Shown: piece after piece, positions 50,541 through 58,764 of the stretch
How the letters are laid out: the number at the start of each line of letters is the position of its first letter
Position numbering within the stretch: the first letter of the stretch is position 1
NCBI RefSeq assembly: GCF_004362145.1
Contig: NZ_SNXC01000012.1
Span: 62,001-126,000, forward strand
Direction of reading: 5' to 3'
Origin: Marinomonas balearica
Lineage (GTDB): Bacteria > Pseudomonadota > Gammaproteobacteria > Pseudomonadales > Marinomonadaceae
Length of the DNA stretch: 64,000 nt
Position numbers and translations under genes: made by a program
Notes under the pieces: generated by a model
Told to the model about the DNA's origin: nothing
Databases searched by the model: none
The model's input: the letters and a program-made list of their open reading frames with translations, nothing else

Positions 50541-51059
50541 TTATTTCGATGAACAGGATTCAGAATGAATTGAAGAAATCGCGCGACGAAGGAACCACAT
50601 TAGAAAAGGCTGAGTGATCGAAAGATATTGCTTTCCTAGCCTTGTTTTAGCACGGCCGGAAATAAGAAAGAGTGTATCCGAGGCGCCTTGAGCCTGCCTC
50701 GTCTCATCTTGAGTTTGAGAGTGCTTCTTAACCAGACTGACCCGTAAACTAAAATGGCGCTCATCTTGCTCAAGTACTATCTCTTTTGTAGAAGTCAGTA
50801 TGATTCTAAAACGACCCACTCTGTCTCCTTCAATATAATCCAAAGCGGACTTCTTAAGATTAATATCGGCACTGCATGTCAATTTATGACAACCAAACAA
50901 CCGCATAAAAAGATTCCATCCTCTAAGAATGCTCTGAAGCCATAACGGAGATTTAAGATACACAGCAAGAAATAATGCGGTCAGATCACGTTCAGAACTA
51001 AGCGTTGCTGGAGAGCTAAAACTGAATACAGGGCGAGGGTAATACGAGTAATACTGCAA
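50541..51059 (-). CDS. DUF2867-like protein
   Basis: A 172-residue protein with no signal peptide and weak similarity in layout to the DUF2867 family: an N-terminal region ending ALFLAVYLKSPLWLQSIL, a central strand-rich part (RFRIILTSTKEIVLEQDERHFSLRVSL) and a C-terminal YLSITQPFLMWFLRRAI. Function unknown. It lies between inverted copies of a repeat. Confidence 0.6.
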   Translation of the reverse strand: MQYYSYYPRPVFSFSSPATLSSERDLTALFLAVYLKSPLWLQSILRGWNLFMRLFGCHKLTCSADINLKKSALDYIEGDRVGRFRIILTSTKEIVLEQDERHFSLRVSLVKKHSQTQDETRQAQGASDTLFLISGRAKTRLGKQYLSITQPFLMWFLRRAISSIHSESCSSK

Positions 51060-51209
51060 AATGACACTTTCCTATTTTGTACTATTATCAATCAGCCGTG
51101 TTTCAATTCACGCCTATCAATTGACAATTTCTTTCCGTAGAAATTATTTGGTTGCGTAGTATACATAAGTAAACTGTATAAATAACCCTATATATCTTAA
51201 TTTACCCTT

Positions 51210-51256
51210 AAAAAACAAGGCAACAATAAGCACCAGTGTGCGATTTATTGTTGCCT
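51210..51256 (-). terminator. Terminator of the DUF2946-PCuAC operon
   Basis: On the minus strand AGGCAACAATAA pairs with TTATTGTTGCCT (12 bp) with an inner GCAC/GTGC extension, followed by TG and six Ts. Confidence 0.88.
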
Positions 51257-51286
51257 AAAAACATCTCAGAAAAGTACTAATAAGCC

Positions 51287-51799
51287 TTAATGATGTTTGT
51301 GTTCGTTCGAACCGTTCATTTTCATATGGTCTTTATGCATGTCCATATCATGCTTTGGTTTTTTAATGTCTTCTGGTGCAACGATAGGAGCCTGAACATT
51401 TACTTTCTCACCGTTTTTCAAAACCATAGTAAAATTCACCGTATCCCCCGCTTTTAGCGCATGATGTAACCCCATGATCATGATGTGATTTCCTCCAGGT
51501 TGAAACATGACGCTTTCACCTGCGGGCACAATCACTTCATCCACTTGGCGCATACTCATCACACCGTCTTTCATTTCATGTGTGTGAATCTCGATAGATT
51601 TTGCAATATCACTTTCGACTGCGACTAAAGCCTGCTCATGATGAGATGAGTTTTCTACCATCATATAGCCACCACTGTTCGTCGCCCCCGGCGGCGTCGC
51701 ACGCACTTGCAGATGTTCAAAATTTAAAGACGCTGCCATAGCAATTGAAGAGAACACAGACGCAACAAGTACAACTGCACGAGAAATCATTCGAAACAT
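51287..51799 (-). CDS. PCuAC-family periplasmic copper chaperone
   Basis: A 170-residue periplasmic protein that in relatives carries Cu(I) to cytochrome oxidase. After a signal peptide (residues 1-23, ending AMAA) comes the H-M...HxM copper motif, in IEIHTHEMKDGVMSM and GGNHIMIMGL, and a His/Met-rich tail (HDMDMHKDHMKMNG). The start at 51799 is chosen because the longer frame reads through a palindromic repeat. It follows the DUF2946 gene. Confidence 0.92.
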   Translation of the reverse strand: MFRMISRAVVLVASVFSSIAMAASLNFEHLQVRATPPGATNSGGYMMVENSSHHEQALVAVESDIAKSIEIHTHEMKDGVMSMRQVDEVIVPAGESVMFQPGGNHIMIMGLHHALKAGDTVNFTMVLKNGEKVNVQAPIVAPEDIKKPKHDMDMHKDHMKMNGSNEHKHH

Positions 51800-51833
51800 T
51801 TTCGATACCCTTAATGAGATTAATATATTTGCT

Positions 51834-51871
51834 ATGAGACCTTTGCACGAAGTCACGAGCAAAGGTCTCGC
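51834..51871. repeat. Palindromic repeat element, copy B
   Basis: Inverse-orientation copy of the element at 50375-50411, with stem GAGACCTTT/AAAGGTCTC and core GCACGAAGTCACGAGC; one or two differences. It lies between the DUF2946 stop and the PCuAC start. Confidence 0.75.
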
Positions 51872-51875
51872 TGAA

Positions 51876-52325
51876 TTACGAAACAATCAACGGAGGGGCA
51901 CGACCAAACAAATACGACCTAAAAGACTGATGAGCATCAGCAATAGAACGATCATCAAGAAAAATATCGGAAACGTTAGCATCGTTAAATGCAGCCAGCG
52001 CAGTCAAAACCAAAAGATGATCTACGTTTAAACCGCACTTACAATTTGCATGGATCTTATCGAGATGGTTCTGTGGTACCGTTTTCTGGATATCGCCAGT
52101 AAGCAGGCTGTCGCCTGCATTCTCGCTAACAGGAGAGGACTCAATCGGCAGTTTTACATACTGCACACCACTTAAAAGACTGCACACTCTCACAAGTAGG
52201 TAGTTATCTTGCACTACAGGTGTGCTGGGAATAACAAGCGGCGCCATCAAAACAAATACCCACACAAACAACACTCTGCTTGCGTGTTTTAAAGTGGTAT
52301 TTGTATAACAAGGCTTATACATCAT
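51876..52325 (-). CDS. DUF2946-like, copper-associated protein
   Basis: A 149-residue protein with one N-terminal hydrophobic segment (VLFVWVFVLMAPLVI), a CKC pair in the middle and the C-terminal RAPP motif usual for DUF2946. Such proteins neighbour copper chaperones, as here (PCuAC downstream). Molecular function unknown. Confidence 0.72.
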   Translation of the reverse strand: MMYKPCYTNTTLKHASRVLFVWVFVLMAPLVIPSTPVVQDNYLLVRVCSLLSGVQYVKLPIESSPVSENAGDSLLTGDIQKTVPQNHLDKIHANCKCGLNVDHLLVLTALAAFNDANVSDIFLDDRSIADAHQSFRSYLFGRAPPLIVS

Positions 52326-52543
52326 GCGGCCAACTAATCATCGTGACGTCATTCTATCGCCTTGTCCCTTAGAATCAAGTGAAGTAAAAACAATTCAAAT
52401 ATACGTAAATTAGCGCTATAACTGATTATCACCCATCACTGAATCAATACACCTAAATTCAAACTCACCGCGACTTATACGAGTTTAAAGTTACGAATGA
52501 GGAATAGATGTACAGAACGGCGAAAAAGGGAGTAGAAAATAAA

Positions 52544-53293
52544 ATGACACAGCCAATTTTACTTATAACCGGATCCAGCCGTGGAATCGGCACGGCCACC
52601 GCGTTCAAAGCGGCACAAAAAGGATGGCATGTAGTCATCAACTACAAAAGCAACGAAACGGCCGCACTGACTCTACAGCAGCGTATAGAAGAGTTTGGCG
52701 GAAAAGCGGATTGCATCCAAGCCGATATCAGTGATCCCGAAGCCATAACCACCCTATTTGAGAAGATAAAAACTAAATTTGGCCTCCTTTCCGGGCTGGT
52801 CAATAACGCTGGTATTCTCGAACAACAGATGCCCTTTACCGAGTCTGATCTTGATCGCTGGCACCGTGTGTTTAATACCAACGTAATCGGCACCATGTTG
52901 TGCTCAAAAGAAGCCTATAAACACATGTCTCCAAAACATGGAGGCAACGGCGGTGCCATTGTGAACGTATCGTCCCTTGCATCTATAACAGGCTCACCAT
53001 TTGAATACGTAGACTATGCAACCAGTAAGGGAGCAGTCGATACCTTTACCAAAGGGTTTGCCAAAGAGGTCGCCAGTGAAAACATCAGAGTGAATGCCGT
53101 CCGCCCTGGTTTCATCGAAACAGACATGCATGCCACCGGTGGAGAACCTGAAAGGGTGAAACGACTGGCTCCTTCCATTCCAATGCAACGAGGAGGAACC
53201 GCCGACGAAGTTGCAAATGCGATTATATGGTTACTGTCAGAAGAAGCCAGCTACACATCCGGTACATTTATTGATGTTGCTGGCGGGCGATAA
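52544..53293 (+). CDS. Short-chain dehydrogenase/reductase
   Basis: A 249-residue NAD(P)-dependent oxidoreductase of the classical SDR type: cofactor loop TGSSRGIG, LVNNAGIL, catalytic Ser in VNVSSLAS and YxxxK in YATSKGAVD, and the FabG-like C terminus TSGTFIDVAGGR. The start MTQPILLITG gives the standard length. The substrate is unknown. Confidence 0.92.
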   Translation: MTQPILLITGSSRGIGTATAFKAAQKGWHVVINYKSNETAALTLQQRIEEFGGKADCIQADISDPEAITTLFEKIKTKFGLLSGLVNNAGILEQQMPFTESDLDRWHRVFNTNVIGTMLCSKEAYKHMSPKHGGNGGAIVNVSSLASITGSPFEYVDYATSKGAVDTFTKGFAKEVASENIRVNAVRPGFIETDMHATGGEPERVKRLAPSIPMQRGGTADEVANAIIWLLSEEASYTSGTFIDVAGGR

Positions 53294-53310
53294 CATTTTT
53301 TATCACTCTC

Positions 53311-53730
53311 TTACTCGGCGTTCTTTAAATGCTTACCCATGCTGATTCGTTCTTCTACTTCAAACCCAACGGATTGGTAAAAGGCGACAACACCTGCATT
53401 TGCAGTGCGGATTTGCAGATTCAATTTGCCACACCCAAGCGACGCGAGCGTCTCAAAGGCACTTTTAATCAATGCGGTTCCCACGCCTTTGCGACGATGG
53501 TCAGGATGCACTGCTACTTCATACAGCCAACCACGGTGCCCATCGTATCCAAGCATACACGCTCCGATGAGTTTTCCTTCTTCCCAAGAGACCAATATTA
53601 AATCATCGACTTCCAATTTTGCTGGCAAAACCAAATGAGGTGCATTGTGTGGCGGATCATTTGGGAATACGATTTCCCAAAGTTCGATCAGCTGCTCTAA
53701 ATCGATAGGTTGTACTCGCCTTATTGCCAT
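53311..53730 (-). CDS. GNAT acetyltransferase, YpeA-like
   Basis: A 139-residue acetyltransferase with acetyl-CoA motif VHPDHRRKGVGTALI and the C-terminal LQIRTANAGVVAFYQSVGFEVEER, close to YpeA proteins. The ATG preceded by GGAG is chosen, 32 codons inside the longest frame. Convergent with the SDR. Confidence 0.9.
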   Translation of the reverse strand: MAIRRVQPIDLEQLIELWEIVFPNDPPHNAPHLVLPAKLEVDDLILVSWEEGKLIGACMLGYDGHRGWLYEVAVHPDHRRKGVGTALIKSAFETLASLGCGKLNLQIRTANAGVVAFYQSVGFEVEERISMGKHLKNAE

Positions 53731-53912
53731 AATTATCGCTCCAAATCGTTCCCCTAGTTTTACAACAAAAATGAGGGGAGCGCCATTTATCCTCGTTATG
53801 TTCAAATTTGATTGAAATAAGATCAATCAATATAAATTTTTGATCGAACTATTCACTCCACACGCAGTCTTTAAGAAGGTAAAATATCGCTACAGCGTTC
53901 ATTAGGCTACCT

Positions 53913-54395
53913 ATGAAAATCAATAAATTCGAACTTATGTTCTACGCGGGTGCATTTGTCTCCATTTTTGGAGTGGCTGCCCTTGTGCGCGCCATTCATT
54001 CCGATGATCCTCTCCCTGACGATGTTGGACCCTGTATTTTGGAATCGGGGTTATGCACCGTCAATTCTCAGGACTTTAATGGGATCACCACCGTTCAGTT
54101 CGAAGATGGAATTCGCTTAAACCGTCGTATTCATACCGAATTACAATTGCCGAAAGAAGCGGAAAATGCTCAGTCGATCACGTTAGTATTAGAAGGGCGA
54201 GAAATGTATTTGGGGGTATATGAATACCCAATGTTTGAAAAAGAGAATAACCGCTGGATTAGTAAAGTCGTGATCCCCTTGTGTACGGACAACCGTATGC
54301 AATGGAAACTTCAAGTACGTGCAATAGATGCCGACGGCGACGAAAAAGAGTGGGCTTATACGTTTGATATAGAGAACCCCAACGAGGCTGTATAA
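53913..54395 (+). CDS. Uncharacterised membrane-anchored protein
   Basis: Not recognised. A 160-residue protein with one N-terminal hydrophobic helix (about residues 9-27), three Cys in the periplasmic part (GPCILESGLCT, PLCTDNR) and a predicted beta-rich domain. It stands alone, convergent with the ABC transporter operon. Confidence 0.7.
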   Translation: MKINKFELMFYAGAFVSIFGVAALVRAIHSDDPLPDDVGPCILESGLCTVNSQDFNGITTVQFEDGIRLNRRIHTELQLPKEAENAQSITLVLEGREMYLGVYEYPMFEKENNRWISKVVIPLCTDNRMQWKLQVRAIDADGDEKEWAYTFDIENPNEAV

Positions 54396-54429
54396 TGCCT
54401 CATTAGGGTGATCAAGCCTTGATATACCG

Positions 54430-55158
54430 TTACAACACAGCGCCAATAAACTGACGCAGTTCTTCGGTTTCTGGCTCCGAGAGCAGCTTCTTAGAATTGC
54501 CTTCTTCCCATACTTTGCCTTCATGCATAAAAACCACTCTGTCGCCGACATCCCGCGCAAAGTTCATTTCATGCGTAACCAGTATCAGCGTCATCCCTTC
54601 TGCGGCAAGTTGCTCTAGCACTTTTAAAACGTCACCCACCAGCTCAGGATCCAACGCGGACGTAATTTCGTCGCACAGTAAGACCTTAGGCGACATCGCC
54701 AATGCCCGCGCAATGGCCACTCGCTGCTGCTGGCCACCCGACAGTTTTTCAGGGTAACGATCAAATTTGTCCCCCAACCCTACTTTTTCGAGCATCTCCT
54801 CTGCGATGGTTTTTGCTTCCGCTTTAGTTTTGTTTAACACAATCGTAGGCGCTAACATGATGTTCTCACCCACTGTCAGATGTGGAAAGAGGTTGAAGCT
54901 TTGGAAAATCATGCCCACGCTTAACGCAAGACGACGTACTTGGATGTCTTCAGATGTCACTTCTTTTCCATCCAAGGTAATGCCACCTTTTTGATATTCT
55001 TCCAACCCATTAACACAGCGAAGTAAGGTGCTTTTTCCCGATCCACTTTTTCCAATAATGGAAACCACCTCCCCTGCTTTTACATCGAGATCGATGCCTT
55101 TAAGCACATGGAAGTCACCGTAATATTTGTGAACCTGATGTAGATTAACGAGAGACAT
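54430..55158 (-). CDS. Polar amino-acid-type ABC transporter, ATP-binding protein
   Basis: A 242-residue ATPase with Walker A GKSGSGKSTLLRCV, signature LSGGQQQRVAIARAL and Walker B VLLCDEITSALDPE, of the glutamine/polar amino-acid importer class. Last gene of a four-gene operon, overlapping the permease by 14 bases. Confidence 0.94.
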   Translation of the reverse strand: MSLVNLHQVHKYYGDFHVLKGIDLDVKAGEVVSIIGKSGSGKSTLLRCVNGLEEYQKGGITLDGKEVTSEDIQVRRLALSVGMIFQSFNLFPHLTVGENIMLAPTIVLNKTKAEAKTIAEEMLEKVGLGDKFDRYPEKLSGGQQQRVAIARALAMSPKVLLCDEITSALDPELVGDVLKVLEQLAAEGMTLILVTHEMNFARDVGDRVVFMHEGKVWEEGNSKKLLSEPETEELRQFIGAVL

Positions 55159-55795
55159 TAAATTTTTTCTCCAGAATTTTGCTACTTAAAGACAACGGGT
55201 AACAAAGTAGGAAGTAGATAACCGCCACCATAGCAAACACTTTGAAGGGTTCAAAAGTGGCGTTGTTTAGCATGGTGCCCGCCTTGGTCAATTCCACAAA
55301 GCCAATCACTGACGCCAATGCCGTTCCTTTGACCACTTGCACTGAAAACCCTACCGTAGGTGCAATCGCAACCCGCAAGGCTTGAGGCAAAATGATATGG
55401 CGCAATATCTGTAGAAAGCTCATACCCAAACATCGGCTGGCTTCCCACTGCCCTTTGGGCAATGTATCGATACAGCCTCGCCAGATTTCCACCAAAAATG
55501 CACTGGTAAAAAGAGTGAGTGCCAATATCGCCGCACTCCAAGCGGAGATTTCATAACCCAGCAGTGAAACACCAAAGAAACAAAGGAACATTTGCATCAA
55601 TAAAGGCGTTCCTTGAAACAGTTCGATGTACACCGCAACTAGCTTTTGCAATATCGAATTACGAGTCAAGCGAAGTGCCGTTAACGCGAGGGCAACAAGA
55701 GTTCCACCGATAAACGCCACCAGAGAAAGAAGTACCGTCCACTGAGCAGCAAAAATTAGATTCCGTATAATGTCGTAGTTCGAAAATTCGATCAT
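55145..55795 (-). CDS. Polar amino-acid-type ABC transporter, permease 2
   Basis: A 216-residue inner-membrane permease with about five helices and the HisM/GlnP-type coupling loop (WEASRCLGMSFLQILRHIILPQALR). It overlaps both neighbours by a few bases and pairs with the preceding permease. Confidence 0.92.
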   Translation of the reverse strand: MIEFSNYDIIRNLIFAAQWTVLLSLVAFIGGTLVALALTALRLTRNSILQKLVAVYIELFQGTPLLMQMFLCFFGVSLLGYEISAWSAAILALTLFTSAFLVEIWRGCIDTLPKGQWEASRCLGMSFLQILRHIILPQALRVAIAPTVGFSVQVVKGTALASVIGFVELTKAGTMLNNATFEPFKVFAMVAVIYFLLCYPLSLSSKILEKKFNVSR

Positions 55796-56454
55796 GATGA
55801 CTCCCTGAATGAAAACAACCGTTTACCAATCAGTTTGAATACATATCGCATCATCATCGCCAAACCAAGATACAGGAGTGCTGTTACAAGGTAGCTTTCA
55901 AATGCGCGGAAATTACGAGACTGAACGAGGTTTGCAGCATAAGTCAGTTCCTCCACAGAAATTTGAGAAATCACCGCAGAACCCAACATGACAATGATGC
56001 ATTGACTGGTCAATGCTGGGTAAATTTTCTCAAATGCAGGCACAAAAATAACGCGTGTTAGAGTTTGCCTAAACGTCATACCCAACACCTTCGCCGCTTC
56101 GACTTGCCCTTTTGGAATACTACCAAGTCCGGCTCGAATAATTTCGGTACTGTACGCACCTAAGTTAATCGTCAAGGCAATCACGCTGGCCTGCCACGGC
56201 GTCAGCATGACACCGATTGCAGGCAACCCAAAGAAGATAAAGAAGAGTTGAACAATAAAGGGCGTGTTTCGAATTAACTCAACGTAGCTTGCAACAATAC
56301 GACGAGGCGTAGCGCCACCATATTGGCGCAATACCGCACATAATGTGCCCAGCGCGATACCTAAAAAGGTGGTCAGTACAGTGAGTTCAACGGTGGTTAT
56401 CAGACCACCGAAAAACACATCGCTGTACGGCAAGAGATCGCCAAAGTACAACAT
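55792..56454 (-). CDS. Polar amino-acid-type ABC transporter, permease 1
   Basis: A 220-residue permease with about five helices and the coupling loop VEAAKVLGMTFRQTLTRVIF. The start follows the substrate-binding protein by 11 bases; its stop overlaps the next permease (ATGA). Confidence 0.92.
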   Translation of the reverse strand: MLYFGDLLPYSDVFFGGLITTVELTVLTTFLGIALGTLCAVLRQYGGATPRRIVASYVELIRNTPFIVQLFFIFFGLPAIGVMLTPWQASVIALTINLGAYSTEIIRAGLGSIPKGQVEAAKVLGMTFRQTLTRVIFVPAFEKIYPALTSQCIIVMLGSAVISQISVEELTYAANLVQSRNFRAFESYLVTALLYLGLAMMMRYVFKLIGKRLFSFRESS

Positions 56455-56465
56455 ATTAGTCAGCC

Positions 56466-57269
56466 TTAAGCGCCAAAGCCTTTAGGCAGTGGCGCTTTCA
56501 ACCACTTCATAGAAATATCGTTTAACGTGCCGTTTTCCAACGCAGTAGAAATAATGCCGTTGATTTTCGATTGTAATGCAGCTTCTCCTTCAGCCAAGCC
56601 GATGTAGCAAGGAGAATCTTTTAGCAAAAACTTCGTCTCTGGCGCGCGTTGTGGCTGACGCTTCGCAATTTCTGTCGCCACTAAGTTACCTGTTGCAATC
56701 AGCTTAACTTGACCGGTTAAATACGCAGTTAATGTCGTGTTGTTGTCTTCAAAACGGCGCACATTGAGTGATTTTGGCGCGTATTTTTCAAGCTCTAAAT
56801 CTTCAACAGAGCCGCGTGTTACACCTACAGTTTTCCCTGCTAAGTCTGTCATCTTCGTGACATCGACACTGTTTTCACCAAACACGCCTAAGAAGAAAGG
56901 TGCATAAGGTGTTGTGAAATCGATGGCTTTTTCACGCTCGGGATTTTTACCTAGACTTGAGATCACCAGATCCACTTTTTTAGTTTGTAAATATGGGATG
57001 CGGTTGGCACTGGTTACAGGAACAATTTTGAGATCAACATCCAGTTGATCAGCAATATAGTTCGCCATGTCAACGTCGATGCCTTGAGGTTTAAGGTCGG
57101 GGCCAACAGAGCCGAATGGCGGAAAGTCCTGCGGTACAGCAATACGAATTTCCTTACGATCTTGAATATCCTGTAATACATCCGCCCCTGCCGTCATTGT
57201 TGTCATCGCCGCGGCGACACTTGAAGCAACGATAAGGGTCTTACTTAAAAGTTGAGTCAATCTTTTCAT
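56466..57269 (-). CDS. Polar amino-acid-type ABC transporter, substrate-binding protein
   Basis: A 267-residue periplasmic binding protein: signal peptide about residues 1-29, then the type II binding fold (IRIAVPQDFPPFGSVGPDLK, GIDVDMANYIADQL, DLVISSLGKNPEREKAIDF). The Asp/Arg pair that binds amino-acid carboxyl and amino groups cannot be assigned with certainty. Context with ureide genes suggests a ureide or a derived amino compound as ligand; this is inference. Confidence 0.9.
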   Translation of the reverse strand: MKRLTQLLSKTLIVASSVAAAMTTMTAGADVLQDIQDRKEIRIAVPQDFPPFGSVGPDLKPQGIDVDMANYIADQLDVDLKIVPVTSANRIPYLQTKKVDLVISSLGKNPEREKAIDFTTPYAPFFLGVFGENSVDVTKMTDLAGKTVGVTRGSVEDLELEKYAPKSLNVRRFEDNNTTLTAYLTGQVKLIATGNLVATEIAKRQPQRAPETKFLLKDSPCYIGLAEGEAALQSKINGIISTALENGTLNDISMKWLKAPLPKGFGA

Positions 57270-57639
57270 AGTGAGGGTTCCTACTTCCTTTGTTGATTAA
57301 TCATTTTAATTGTTGCCAATGAGGTGAAACAACTTTTGCAACCTATATGCCAAAATGAAACAAAGGTTTCCTAACTGATCTAACATAAAACAAAAAGATC
57401 TTTGTGCGTCTATCTTCTACACTCAACGTCGTACGTTCTTGAGCCTTTCTAAAGCCAGCGCGAAGCATGACGAACACAACAAGAAAAAGTGAAAACCACA
57501 ACTAACTTAGAGCGGGAGCGCTCTAAATCGCACCGATCGGGTGCAAGAAAGTGATAAAACACGTATTTACTAACATGGTTGGCACGAAGAGCCGTTTCCA
57601 TTACCGTATGCAATCTATTTATTAAATTGAGGTTTATCA
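57270..57639. promoter_or_regulatory. Divergent promoter region with candidate RpiR site
   Basis: A 370-base region between the importer (minus) and the regulator (plus), with no gene. ATGAAAC-AAAG-GTTTC lies at 57355-57370 and a weaker TGAAAC-N4-TTTGCA at 57325-57340. The same motif recurs as ATGAAAC-GATT-GTTTCAT before the amidase. Confidence 0.5.
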
Positions 57640-58461
57640 GTGAGTACTAAGCAGGACGTTCTTGCCTTAATCGAGCAAAATTACCCTAACCTGTCGCCTT
57701 CAGCTCGTTCTATTGCAAACTATTTGCAGCAACACCCTCTGGCTATCGTAAGCCAAACATCCGCTGATATCGCTGAACAAACGAACACCTCAAAAGCAAC
57801 CGTCAGTCGATTTTTCCGACAACTGGGGTTTGAATCTCATCAAGATGCGAAGCAAGCGCAACTGGCTTTGCGTGAAAGCGGCGTTCCGGTGGCGATTCAA
57901 TCAGTTGGTAACTTCGATCAAACCGCTCAAGAATTTAAAAATCTCTCGTTAACGTTTGAAGGCTTGCGCCCTGAACTGCTGGACGACGTTTCCAAAAAAC
58001 TGGCAACGGCCAGTCGCGTTACGCTCATTGGGTTCCGCAATGCTTATCCTTTGGCTTTGCATTTTCGCCAACAGCTTCAGCAAATACGCTCGTCAGTACG
58101 CCTACTTCCGATGCCCGGCCAAACATTGGGAGAAGACCTCTATGATATTTCTGAAGATGAAGTGGTCGTTTTATTTGGGTTTCGCCGTCGCACACACTTG
58201 TTTAAAAAGATCGTCTCGGCGTTAGAAGGAAAGACCACTCTTTTGATTACTGACCCGACAGGTCAGGTCTACAATCAGCAGGTATCTCATGTGTTGGTAT
58301 GCCATATTGGAGGTGAAACCCCGTTTGACAGCTACGCCGCCCCCATGAGTTTAATCTCGATGCTGAGCAATCAAGTGTATTCCCATATCGGTGAACAAGC
58401 ACACAAGCGCACTCAAGCAATCTCTAATCTGTATGACGAACTTGGAGAGCTTGAGCCTTAA
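57640..58461 (+). CDS. RpiR-family transcriptional regulator
   Basis: A 273-residue regulator with an N-terminal HTH (about 1-77: NLSPSARSIANYLQQHP, TNTSKATVSRFFRQLGF) and a C-terminal SIS domain (about 120-260). SIS domains usually bind phosphosugars, but RpiR members also control purine-ureide genes in other bacteria. It is divergent from the importer and upstream of the ureide genes, so it probably controls both. Confidence 0.92.
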   Translation: MSTKQDVLALIEQNYPNLSPSARSIANYLQQHPLAIVSQTSADIAEQTNTSKATVSRFFRQLGFESHQDAKQAQLALRESGVPVAIQSVGNFDQTAQEFKNLSLTFEGLRPELLDDVSKKLATASRVTLIGFRNAYPLALHFRQQLQQIRSSVRLLPMPGQTLGEDLYDISEDEVVVLFGFRRRTHLFKKIVSALEGKTTLLITDPTGQVYNQQVSHVLVCHIGGETPFDSYAAPMSLISMLSNQVYSHIGEQAHKRTQAISNLYDELGELEP

Positions 58462-58632
58462 TAGAGATTCGTACAATGGTACTTCATACGTTTTAGGTGT
58501 CTATTCCCTCTACTCAGTTACTCGCTCTAGCTCTGCCTTTAGTATCTGTCTCCGATGTCAGTCTCTCGCATCTCGATGGCTGACCCCCAGCTTCCCTCAC
58601 AAACAACGCCATACGTTTCAGTTGACAAACAT

Positions 58633-58650
58633 ATGAAACGATTGTTTCAT
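58633..58650. promoter_or_regulatory. Candidate RpiR operator before the amidase
   Basis: A perfect 7-4-7 palindrome, ATGAAAC-GATT-GTTTCAT, in the 303-base gap between the regulator and the amidase; it matches the site before the importer. The rest of this gap shows an 8-bp repeat (CTCTTCGA/TCGAAGAG) and no gene. Confidence 0.55.
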
Positions 58651-58764
58651 TGAAGGTGGAATTATTGCCTGAATCTTGCAAGTAACTCTTCGAGAATACT
58701 TCGATAACTCGTCGAAGAGCGCCTTAAAAGAGAAAAAGTACACGTTGGCTGGGAGACATTGCTG

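Noticed and set aside
50384..50617. Short plus-strand frame across the repeat and palindrome
   Set aside because: It consists mostly of repeat sequence and has no ribosome site or recognisable product.
51800..51886. N-terminal extension of the PCuAC gene
   Set aside because: The extra 29 codons translate the palindromic repeat and would bury the signal peptide; the inner ATG has a ribosome site.
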